DNA from: Planctomycetaceae bacterium
GTDB taxonomy: Bacteria; Planctomycetota; Planctomycetia; Pirellulales; Pirellulaceae
DNA: 33,482 nucleotides
NCBI GenBank assembly: GCA_005798335.1
Contig: SYJV01000552.1
Coordinates: forward strand, 1-33,482
Reading direction: 5' to 3'
Shown: positions 8,927-15,843 of the stretch, piece by piece
Layout: each line of letters starts with the position of its first letter
How positions within the stretch are numbered: the first letter of the stretch is position 1
The notes under the pieces: model-generated
The model's input: the letters and a program-made list of their open reading frames with translations, nothing else
The model's database searches: none
What the model was told of the DNA's origin: nothing
Made by a program: the position numbers and the translations under genes

Positions 8927-9598
8927 TCAGGTTGGGTCGCAAAGATCCAAGCCGATTGCCGGCCAACGCACCGTACCAAATGGGATGGGAATGACCGACA
9001 TTTGCGGCGCAAATCTCTCAATCAATTGCCGATTCCAATGAGTTGAGGAATCGGCAGGATTTTGGCTCATGTCGTTAAGAACCACCGATGTTACGGCCAG
9101 CCCACGCTGGGACGCTGCTTCCAAAGATAGCAAGACATGATTGACCACTCCCAAGCGATTATCGGCAACCAACAAAAGTGGTAATCGAATGCGCTGGGCC
9201 AAATCCAAAACTGTCCAATCGGTAGCGATGGGGCTGAGCGCTCCTCCGGCTCCCTCGACGATCAGAGTGTCGCACTGACCGTACCACCAGTGGGCACCAT
9301 CCACCAATTTGTTTTTATCGACCGAGCGCCCCTCAAGTTCCGCCGCCAAGGGCGGGGCCAATGGCATAGAAAATTGTTGAGGACATACTTGTTCCAAGGG
9401 CCAGTCGGTCTGGCTGGCGGCGCGCAGCAACTCGGCGTCGCTGGTCACCGAAGCGTCGTTGCCGCTAGCAACCGGCTTGTAAACACCAACGCGATTTCCC
9501 AAACTCGCCAGGTGTCTCGCCAGCAAGCAGGCAATGTATGTCTTGCCGACTTCGGTATCGGTACCGATCACAAACAGACCGCGCGGTGGCTTGCTCAC
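8927..9598 (-). CDS. bioD: Dethiobiotin synthase
   Basis: This 223-residue protein is a cytosolic enzyme of biotin synthesis. It uses ATP and CO2 to close the ureido ring of 7,8-diaminopelargonic acid, giving dethiobiotin. The P-loop GTDTEVGKT lies at about residues 10-18, KPVASG at about 37-42 and EGAGGALSPI at about 109-118, followed by a typical LLLVADNRLGVVNH segment. Length fits the family. The frame is open to 9856, but that would overlap the divergent gene at 9752, so I chose the GTG at 9598, ten residues before the P-loop. A second GTG nine codons further upstream, with AGGA before it, is possible. No other biotin genes lie in the window. It is divergent from aguB across about 150 bases. 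Confidence 0.9.
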   Translation of the reverse strand: MSKPPRGLFVIGTDTEVGKTYIACLLARHLASLGNRVGVYKPVASGNDASVTSDAELLRAASQTDWPLEQVCPQQFSMPLAPPLAAELEGRSVDKNKLVDGAHWWYGQCDTLIVEGAGGALSPIATDWTVLDLAQRIRLPLLLVADNRLGVVNHVLLSLEAASQRGLAVTSVVLNDMSQNPADSSTHWNRQLIERFAPQMSVIPIPFGTVRWPAIGLDLCDPT

Positions 9599-9751
9599 AT
9601 TTTCAAGCCTGTTAGCATTGACCACCGGATGGATTCCTACTTGGCAACTAGCGGAGAAATTGGTCGCCGAATTCGACGACCGGCCAAAAAAATCTAGCTG
9701 GCCCACAGTTTGTGGACGTTTTATTCTCGATTTCCCAATGGAACTTACAAG

Positions 9752-10639
9752 ATGTCGGAGAATACCCGAAATCGCACTGTCCAACTCGCACTCGTCCAAA
9801 TGACTTGCTGCGAAAATAAGCAGGACAACCTTGAAAAGGCAATTTCCCAGGCGCAAGCCGCCGCCGACAAGGGCGCAGAAATAATTTGCCTACAAGAGGT
9901 GTTCAATACTCAATATCCCTGCCAGTCCGAAGACCATGTGCGATTTGACCTGGCAGAGGAGATTCCCGGTCCAACCAGCAACCGATTATCGGAGGTCGCA
10001 CGCCAGCGAAACGTCGTAATTACTTGCTCGATTTTCGAACGGCGAACTCATGGCTTGTACCACAATACGGCCGTTACATTTGATGTCGACGGAAGTTTGG
10101 TCGGACGCTACCGCAAGATGCATATTCCCGACGATCCGCTGTACTATGAAAAGTTCTATTTTACTCCCGGCGATTTGGGCTTTACGGTTGCCAAGACCAA
10201 GTTCGCTCGCATCGGCATCGGAGTCTGCTGGGATCAGTGGTATCCTGAAGCGGCTCGGCTGTTTGCACTGCGAGGAGCTGAAATCATTCTCTATCCGACG
10301 GCAATCGGTTGGATTCATGCCGAACGGGAACAATTTGGTGCCACACAACACGATTCGTGGGAAACTGCCATGCGGGCGCACGCAATCTCCAACGGCATTT
10401 ATGTCGGCGCCGCGAATCGCGTAGGCACCGAAGGCGGACTTCAGTTTTGGGGAGCTTCCTTCGTAGCCGATCCAAACGGCCGAGTACTATATCGCGCAAG
10501 TCACGATTGCGAAGAAATTGTGCTGGTTCCCTGCGATCTATCGCTGATTGACACAGTGCGAACTCATTGGCCCTTCCTTCGTGACCGGCGCATTGACGCT
10601 TATAGTGAAATCACTCGTCGGTACATTGATGTGGATTAA
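9752..10639 (+). CDS. aguB: N-carbamoylputrescine amidase (nitrilase superfamily)
   Basis: The 295-residue protein should hydrolyse N-carbamoylputrescine to putrescine, CO2 and ammonia in the cytosol. The nitrilase-superfamily triad is visible: Glu49 (CLQEVFNTQYP), Lys122 (RYRKMHIPDD) and Cys159 (GVCWDQWYPE). The strings QYPCQSED and YEKFYFTPGD are typical of the AguB branch. The start at 9752 (MSENTRNRTVQLALVQM) places the first beta strand where expected; the frame is open from 9710, but that adds residues unlike the family. The next gene, 61 bases downstream on the same strand, encodes agmatine deiminase, which makes this enzyme's substrate, so the two probably form an operon. No arginine decarboxylase is in the window. 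Confidence 0.93.
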   Translation: MSENTRNRTVQLALVQMTCCENKQDNLEKAISQAQAAADKGAEIICLQEVFNTQYPCQSEDHVRFDLAEEIPGPTSNRLSEVARQRNVVITCSIFERRTHGLYHNTAVTFDVDGSLVGRYRKMHIPDDPLYYEKFYFTPGDLGFTVAKTKFARIGIGVCWDQWYPEAARLFALRGAEIILYPTAIGWIHAEREQFGATQHDSWETAMRAHAISNGIYVGAANRVGTEGGLQFWGASFVADPNGRVLYRASHDCEEIVLVPCDLSLIDTVRTHWPFLRDRRIDAYSEITRRYIDVD

Positions 10640-10700
10640 GAGTCGCACGACCCTCAGCGCCTGACACTGCTTCGTATTCGATAAGTAGATCGGTAAATTG

Positions 10701-11732
10701 ATGCCTGCAGAATCCATAGTTCGTTGGCCAGCCGAGTGGGAACCTCAAGCAGCAACGTGGCTGGCCTGGCCACACAATTGCGAGACGTGGCCCGGCCACT
10801 ACGAGAACATTCCAAACACCTTCGTACAATTCTTGCGCGCAATCAGCCAAGTACAGCCAGTTCACTTGCTGAGCGGTCCGACAGAAATTCCTCCTAGTGC
10901 CATGGCGACCATCAGCAAACTGAGTAATGTTGCCGTGCATCACGTGCGTACAAACGACACTTGGATTCGCGACTACGGCCCCACATTTGTCGTGCGAATC
11001 GCCGACAGCAAATTGGTCGGCATCCGCTGGCGATTTAATGCTTGGGGAGGAAAATACCTACCGTGCGATGACGATGCGGCCGCTGCTGCGGCCATATGTG
11101 GCATTGTTGGCTGCGACTGCGTCTCATCAGAACTCCATTGCGAAGGGGGCGCACTGGAAACTGATGGCTGCGGTACACTCCTGACCAATAGTAGCTGTCT
11201 ACTAACCGATACTCGAAATCCAGGTTGGACTCGCACTCATATTGAAGATCAATTCAAGCAGAACTTGGGGGCAAAGAAGATCATTTGGGTCGACGGCGGT
11301 GGCCTCGACGGCGACGATACCGACGGCCACATCGACCAGCTCGCCCGGTTCGTGTCGCCTGGGCGAGTTGTCGTGGCTACCAGCAGTCACAGCAACGATT
11401 CCAACGCCCGTGGATTACGCGCTAACGCTCAGATTCTGCGCGCCAGTACCGATGCCAATCACCGGCCGTTGGAAGTTATTCCTTTGCCCACACCCGCGCC
11501 GCGCTGGGTAGACGGCAAACGCGTTCCGGAGAGCTACTGCAATTTCCTGATCGCAAACGAGATCGTCATCTTGCCCACCTTTCGATCGCCGCCAACCGAC
11601 CAGTATGCGACAAAGTTGCTCAGCGAGCTAATGCCGGATCGAACGGTGATTCCGCTGGATGCATACGATTTCATTTGGGGATTAGGCGCATTTCACTGTG
11701 CGTCCCAGCAGCAACCGCGTGAGATCGATTAG
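10701..11732 (+). CDS. aguA: Agmatine deiminase
   Basis: The 343-residue protein belongs to the Porphyromonas-type peptidylarginine deiminase/agmatine deiminase family and should convert agmatine to N-carbamoylputrescine plus ammonia. Visible family blocks are WPAEWEPQAATWLAWPHN at the N-terminus, DTWIRDYGPTF, the HCEGGALETDG block, GGGLDGDDTDGHID and the C-terminal GAFHCASQQQP with the catalytic Cys at about residue 333. The last block is usually GGGNIHCITQQ, so it is slightly divergent here, but Cys and the preceding His are kept. The ATG at 10701 is preceded by an in-frame TTG that would add one residue. It follows aguB by 61 bases, and a perfect repeat hairpin begins 16 bases after its stop. 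Confidence 0.93.
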   Translation: MPAESIVRWPAEWEPQAATWLAWPHNCETWPGHYENIPNTFVQFLRAISQVQPVHLLSGPTEIPPSAMATISKLSNVAVHHVRTNDTWIRDYGPTFVVRIADSKLVGIRWRFNAWGGKYLPCDDDAAAAAAICGIVGCDCVSSELHCEGGALETDGCGTLLTNSSCLLTDTRNPGWTRTHIEDQFKQNLGAKKIIWVDGGGLDGDDTDGHIDQLARFVSPGRVVVATSSHSNDSNARGLRANAQILRASTDANHRPLEVIPLPTPAPRWVDGKRVPESYCNFLIANEIVILPTFRSPPTDQYATKLLSELMPDRTVIPLDAYDFIWGLGAFHCASQQQPREID

Positions 11733-11748
11733 AACCAAGGCGTGAGCG

Positions 11749-11815
11749 AATACCAGCCCGAAGCGCAAGCGAGTGAATCATCGCATGTCACTCGCTTGCG
11801 CTTCGGGCTGGTATT
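11749..11815. repeat. REP-like hairpin, copy 1 (perfect 27-base arms)
   Basis: The arms 11749-11775 and 11789-11815 are perfectly complementary over 27 bases, with a 13-base loop. Their core words are AGCCCGAAGCGCAAGCGAGT and the complement. The hairpin lies just after the aguA stop and has no T-run, so it could stabilise the 3' end of the aguBA transcript or be a passive repeat. Related copies lie at 12331-12406, 22026-22114 and, degenerate, at 29648-29714. Confidence 0.92.
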
Positions 11816-11914
11816 GCGCACGGGATTCGGGCCGCCGGTTACTTCCAAGCCGCCGCCAAATCCGCCTTGCCCATCCGACTTAGCAGCGACAAGAGCAACT
11901 AGGACGGACATCTC

Positions 11915-11995
11915 CGACTCTGCGACTCTGCGACTCTGTGTGACAACTTTCAGTTACACGGATTGGATTCACACAGAGGCACAGAGCCACAGAGT
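11915..11995. repeat. Two facing runs of an 8-base tandem repeat
   Basis: Three perfect tandem copies of CGACTCTG (11915-11938) face three near-copies of CACAGAGN (11972-11995). The runs are roughly reverse complements of each other (CTCTGNGN against NCNCAGAG), so 11918-11943 and 11969-11994 can form a long imperfect stem with a loop of about 25 bases. The CACAGAGGCACAGAG text is a low-complexity intergenic repeat I recall from several environmental bacteria. Confidence 0.85.
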
Positions 11996-12049
11996 TTCCG
12001 GCACCCATTGGCTTCACCTTATTCTCAGTACAGCTACATCTTTCTCCAC

Positions 12050-12283
12050 ATGCTTACGCTCGCGCCCAATTTGACGCTTACCGCCGGACTGCCAGGCGAC
12101 GGCCTGCTGATCAATACGGAAACCGGTAAGGTGCAGGTCAAGGGCCTGAGCTTGAAGGCAGAAGGAGACATCACGTTTGGCGTGCTGAAGATCAAGGGTC
12201 TGCAGGTGGTCAAAGCCACAGCGAGTGGTAAACGCTCCTCACGAACGACAAGACGATATTCTTCCGCCTCTAGCGAAAGCTAA
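12050..12283 (+). CDS. Small hypothetical ORF, possibly a gene fragment
   Basis: A 77-residue frame from ATG 12050 begins LTLAPNLTLTAGLPGDGLLI and contains regular alternating beta-like text (GKVQVKGLSLKAEGDITFGV) up to about residue 58. It then turns abruptly into Arg/Ser-rich sequence, which suggests that a longer original frame was cut or shifted near 12225. I recognise no family. It has no clear ribosome binding site and lies between repeats in a convergent intergenic region, so it may be a remnant. Confidence 0.25.
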   Translation: MLTLAPNLTLTAGLPGDGLLINTETGKVQVKGLSLKAEGDITFGVLKIKGLQVVKATASGKRSSRTTRRYSSASSES

Positions 12284-12330
12284 CAATCGCAGGTAACATC
12301 GACCTGTAAATTGCCCGTAATTTCAAGATA

Positions 12331-12406
12331 CAAGCGAGTGCATCAGTCCCGGCACAGAAGCGAGTGAAATCACGGCACGCACTCGCTTGCGCGTCGGGCT
12401 GGTATT
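12331..12406. repeat. REP-like hairpin, copy 2 (left arm truncated)
   Basis: The inner arms CAAGCGAGTGC (12331-12341) and GCACTCGCTTG (12379-12389) are perfect. The right side continues with the full outer part of the REP arm (GCGCGTCGGGCTGGTATT, to 12406), but the matching outer left part is missing. It lies just beyond the stop of the minus-strand transglutaminase gene, so the convergent gene pair has a copy next to each stop. Confidence 0.75.
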
Positions 12407-12421
12407 CGCAATCGCTACAGC

Positions 12422-13300
12422 TTATTCCACAGGTGCTACGTCGACACTGACCGTTAACGTATGTTGCCCGCCGCCGAGAAAGACACCGCGCAGTGGAACG
12501 ACGTCCTGATAATCGCGGCCGACCGCTACCGGAATATGATCGAGATTACACAGGCAATCATTGGTAGGATCTACATCCAACCAACCCAATTCAGCGCCAC
12601 AATAGACTGAGACCCACGCGTGAGACTGGTCGCAACCAACCAAACGTGGTTTTCCTTCCGGTGGGACAGTGCGCAGATAGCCGCTGACGTAGCGAGCTGG
12701 CAGGCTCAGTGATCGCAGGCAGGCAATCTGAATCTGAGCGAAGTCCTGGCACACGCCCCGCCGCAATTGAAAGGCTTCTTCGGTCGAGGTGTTAACGAGT
12801 GTGGCGCCGGGATCGTAGGTAAAGTCTTGGCGAATTCGATGAGTCAGATGGATCAGTGCTTGAGCGATCGGGCAATTCGCGGTAAACGACTTGGCCGCGT
12901 ACTGAGCGAACTCATCGGCGCGACGAATGCGTCGCGAATCGAATTGGAATTGGCTCGCTTCCAGCCAATTGGGGTCTCGCTGCTGCTGAACGTCCGCCAG
13001 GACTTGCTGCCAATCCTGCGTACTTTCCGGAACGAAGGCAGGACGCGGCCGAACGCTTACTCGGCTGGTCGCGGTAACAGTCAACTGCCGATGGCTTTCT
13101 TCAATAGAAAACGCGTGTACCGTATTACCAAAAAAATCGCGGCGACGATTGTGAATCTGTGGAGTGGGCCGAAATCGCACATGGTGCGAAAGGGTCCGGA
13201 TTCGCCAGTCATCGCGCGGCGTTTGCAACACGAGGTTCTGGCATACTCGCACGGGAGATTCGTAGATGTACTTGGTAATGTGTGTGATCTTGTACTTCAT
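12422..13300 (-). CDS. Transglutaminase-like cysteine peptidase-fold protein
   Basis: The 292-residue protein has the two-part build of the COG1305 family: a bacterial transglutaminase N-terminal beta domain (MKYKITHITKYIYESPV, residues 1-80) and a papain-like transglutaminase core (about 140-250). The catalytic triad is visible as Cys184 (RRGVCQDFAQ), His227 (DQSHAWVSVY) and Asp244 (DVDPTND). The ending (VPLRGVFLGGGQHTLTVSV) is typical of this subgroup. No signal peptide is seen, so it probably acts in the cytoplasm. Its ATG overlaps the TGA of the preceding fusion gene (ATGA at 13300-13297), indicating translational coupling. It is the last gene of a five-gene set. Known members usually accompany alpha-E and ATP-grasp genes; the substrate is unknown. 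Confidence 0.9.
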   Translation of the reverse strand: MKYKITHITKYIYESPVRVCQNLVLQTPRDDWRIRTLSHHVRFRPTPQIHNRRRDFFGNTVHAFSIEESHRQLTVTATSRVSVRPRPAFVPESTQDWQQVLADVQQQRDPNWLEASQFQFDSRRIRRADEFAQYAAKSFTANCPIAQALIHLTHRIRQDFTYDPGATLVNTSTEEAFQLRRGVCQDFAQIQIACLRSLSLPARYVSGYLRTVPPEGKPRLVGCDQSHAWVSVYCGAELGWLDVDPTNDCLCNLDHIPVAVGRDYQDVVPLRGVFLGGGQHTLTVSVDVAPVE

Positions 13301-15843
13301 GCTGGACCTCGCTCTTTTCCAGCGTAATGTCGCTGCTGGCCAACATGGATGAGGAACTTTCCAGATATTGCTTCGGAAAGTCTGGGTAATAGTTCACCCA
13401 AACGATCCAGTAGTCGCACCAGCGCCGAGCGTTCGCCGCTGGTATCGACGCGGACGAGGGCAATAACGTCGGCCAATTGCACGGTATTTAGCAGAGTGAG
13501 CGCCAAACGATATTCGGGCGAACGCACGGCCTGACGTGGATCGCTCGGCAAACACTCGACGTGATTCATGATCACCGCCAGTTGATAACCGATCGACCGT
13601 GGGTTGGTCTCGTCAGTCAGCACAAGGTCAAGCACCGGAGCCGCTTGTAGGCTGGCCATATAGCGCGAACGGTAGGTCATAATACTATCGAGAGTGACCA
13701 GTACAGCATCCAGTACCGCTTCCGTCTCGCTAGTCGCTTTGGTTAGCATGGCACGGCAGAGCGCCGTGGTTTGCCAGGCGCGTTCGATGCGTCGGCCAAG
13801 TTCGAGGAAGCGCCAAGCCTGAGTTCGCGTCATGCTTTCGGCAGACAAACCGGCTAGCGCCACCAGTTCCGTGATGACTCGATCGAGCACACCAATGGAA
13901 TCGGTTGCGTCGATCGCGCCGGTCGCATTAGGACGCTGGCAGGTCTCATCGATTCTGCGGATCATGCGCCACATGTCAATGGCAACCCGGTCGCGCACAC
14001 TGGATGCAATGCGCGTGATTTCATTGACTGTTGATCGCAGGCTCATCGATTGAGTCGCATCAAACACGGACTCCGGAAGCATCTCGGAAACGCTCGGCAG
14101 CCGCTGCTGCAATCCATCGATCACATAATCGGGTTCGATCTGACCACGTTCCGCCAAGGCGCGTAGCAAAACCGGCATTTCATCGACTTTCTCTCGCTCG
14201 TCAGTCAATCGAAGCAGCGCCGTGCGCAACAATCGAGCTTGTGCCTCGGCGCGCTCTACGTTGCGACCGAGCCAGAAAAGATTGTCCGCAACTCGACTCG
14301 GGAAATCGTCGCCGCTGCGCCTTAGCGTGACAGCTTTGGTTTCTGCCTTGAGCAGTGTGACTTTCTCGACAGGCTTTTCAGAGAGAATCCACACATCCTG
14401 ACTGCGTTCGCCCGAAGTCATGGTCTGGTTCAGCACCATTGGGTCGGGCGAAACTCGCGACAGAGCGCTCGGCAGAGCTGAATAGGTACCGCCATTCTCT
14501 ACCACGAACCCGCGCAGCGCGACGAACCACGGTTGCAACCGACCGTCAACGAAAACCGGCGTCGTCGACCGCACCTGCATTTGTTGAGCGACGAATTGCG
14601 ATGGATGTTTCTTGATGCGCTCGATCAAGTCAGTTCGCTGGCCACTGGTCAGTGACCCGGGATGGATGGCCGGCGAATCGTACGTGCGAAACGCTGGTCG
14701 AATCAGCAACTGGTCGAAGTGGCTCCACACATAGTCGAGCGAAATTCGATCGGCGCACCACCACGTGGGAACCGACGGGATCAGCAAATCCTCACTCATC
14801 AAGTAACGGCAGATCTTATCGAGGTAAGGGTAAAAAACGGGCGATTCGACCAAGCGACTTCCCAGCGCATTGGCGACCGCTACTTCTTGGCAGCGCATGA
14901 CTTCAACCAAGCCAGCAATTCCCTTGTCCGACTCCGGGTTCAATTCGACCTGGTCGCAATCGTCGTCGTCCAAACGGCGGAACAAGACCTCGACCGGCAG
15001 TAGTCCGCCAAGAGTCTTCAGCATAACTCGGTTTTCTCGCACCGCCAAATCGTCACCTTCGGCCAGCGTGTATCCCAAATATCGAGCCAGATAAGCATCC
15101 TCGACGTAGGATTGGCTGCGCGGTCCGCTGGTCCACAGCACAATCCGCGGATTATCGCGATATCTTGGTGCCAGTTTGCGCAGCGACTCCTGGAGAGATA
15201 TAAAAAACGGTGCCAAGCGCTGCGCACGGCAGTTGCGAAACGCTACAGGCAAGTTTCGCGAGGTGACGATTCGGTTCTCCAGTAAGTACCCCAATCCAAA
15301 TGGCGCTCGCGTGCGATCGCCCATCGCCCACCAGCCGCCATCCGCCGAGCGCGCTAAATCTGTCGCAAATAGTTGCAGATACTTTTGGTTACCAGCAACT
15401 AGCTCGTGATACGCCGGGTAGAAACTGGGATGCCCAAACAGTATCTCCGGTGGAATTAAGTGTTCGCGCAGCAGTCGTTGGGCTCCAAACAAGTCCGCCA
15501 AGATCGCTTCATAGAGCCTGGCACGTTGTACCAGACCGGCAACCAACTGTTCCCATGCTTGGTGCGGTATTAACAAGGGCATAGCGTCCAAGGTCCACGG
15601 TCGAGCCTTGCCACCATGCAAATTCTGGACAGCGGCGGTCAAACCATCGCTGGCGATCTGCCGCTGCGCCAGCTCCCAGCGCCGCTGAATCTCTGACACA
15701 CCTAGTTGATCGATATAGCGAAAAAACGATATCCAATGGGACCGCAACTGATGTTCGACAACGAGCTCATCGTAAACACTCGCCGGTGGGTGATAGTCGC
15801 TTAACAGTTCCGCGAAGGAATTGCTTCCAGAAGGCGCACTCAT
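13297..15843 (-). CDS. Fused circularly permuted ATP-grasp and alpha-E protein
   Basis: This 848-residue protein joins a circularly permuted ATP-grasp domain (about 1-500, COG2308 type) to an alpha-helical alpha-E domain (about 513-840, COG2307/DUF403; RVADNLFWLGRNVERAEAQA). The two halves correspond to the separate genes at 20247-21755 and 19235-20197. Several nucleotide- or metal-binding blocks differ from the stand-alone copy. VLEDNLRCPSG becomes AMGDRTRAPFG (173-183), LVIKAANEAGGYG becomes LLIRPAFRTYDSP, and GGGSKDTWVL becomes TSGERSQDVWIL (476-487). It may use another substrate or be a non-catalytic partner. The ATG at 15843 overlaps the preceding TGA (ATGA) and fits the family start (FAELLSDYHPPASVYDELV). 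The frame is open to 16209, but that part overlaps the preceding gene. Confidence 0.88.
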   Translation of the reverse strand: MSAPSGSNSFAELLSDYHPPASVYDELVVEHQLRSHWISFFRYIDQLGVSEIQRRWELAQRQIASDGLTAAVQNLHGGKARPWTLDAMPLLIPHQAWEQLVAGLVQRARLYEAILADLFGAQRLLREHLIPPEILFGHPSFYPAYHELVAGNQKYLQLFATDLARSADGGWWAMGDRTRAPFGLGYLLENRIVTSRNLPVAFRNCRAQRLAPFFISLQESLRKLAPRYRDNPRIVLWTSGPRSQSYVEDAYLARYLGYTLAEGDDLAVRENRVMLKTLGGLLPVEVLFRRLDDDDCDQVELNPESDKGIAGLVEVMRCQEVAVANALGSRLVESPVFYPYLDKICRYLMSEDLLIPSVPTWWCADRISLDYVWSHFDQLLIRPAFRTYDSPAIHPGSLTSGQRTDLIERIKKHPSQFVAQQMQVRSTTPVFVDGRLQPWFVALRGFVVENGGTYSALPSALSRVSPDPMVLNQTMTSGERSQDVWILSEKPVEKVTLLKAETKAVTLRRSGDDFPSRVADNLFWLGRNVERAEAQARLLRTALLRLTDEREKVDEMPVLLRALAERGQIEPDYVIDGLQQRLPSVSEMLPESVFDATQSMSLRSTVNEITRIASSVRDRVAIDMWRMIRRIDETCQRPNATGAIDATDSIGVLDRVITELVALAGLSAESMTRTQAWRFLELGRRIERAWQTTALCRAMLTKATSETEAVLDAVLVTLDSIMTYRSRYMASLQAAPVLDLVLTDETNPRSIGYQLAVIMNHVECLPSDPRQAVRSPEYRLALTLLNTVQLADVIALVRVDTSGERSALVRLLDRLGELLPRLSEAISGKFLIHVGQQRHYAGKERGPA

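Noticed and set aside
8647-9021. 124-residue minus-strand frame overlapping the end of bioD
   Set aside because: It overlaps bioD in another frame; Cys/Ala/Arg-rich text without family pattern.
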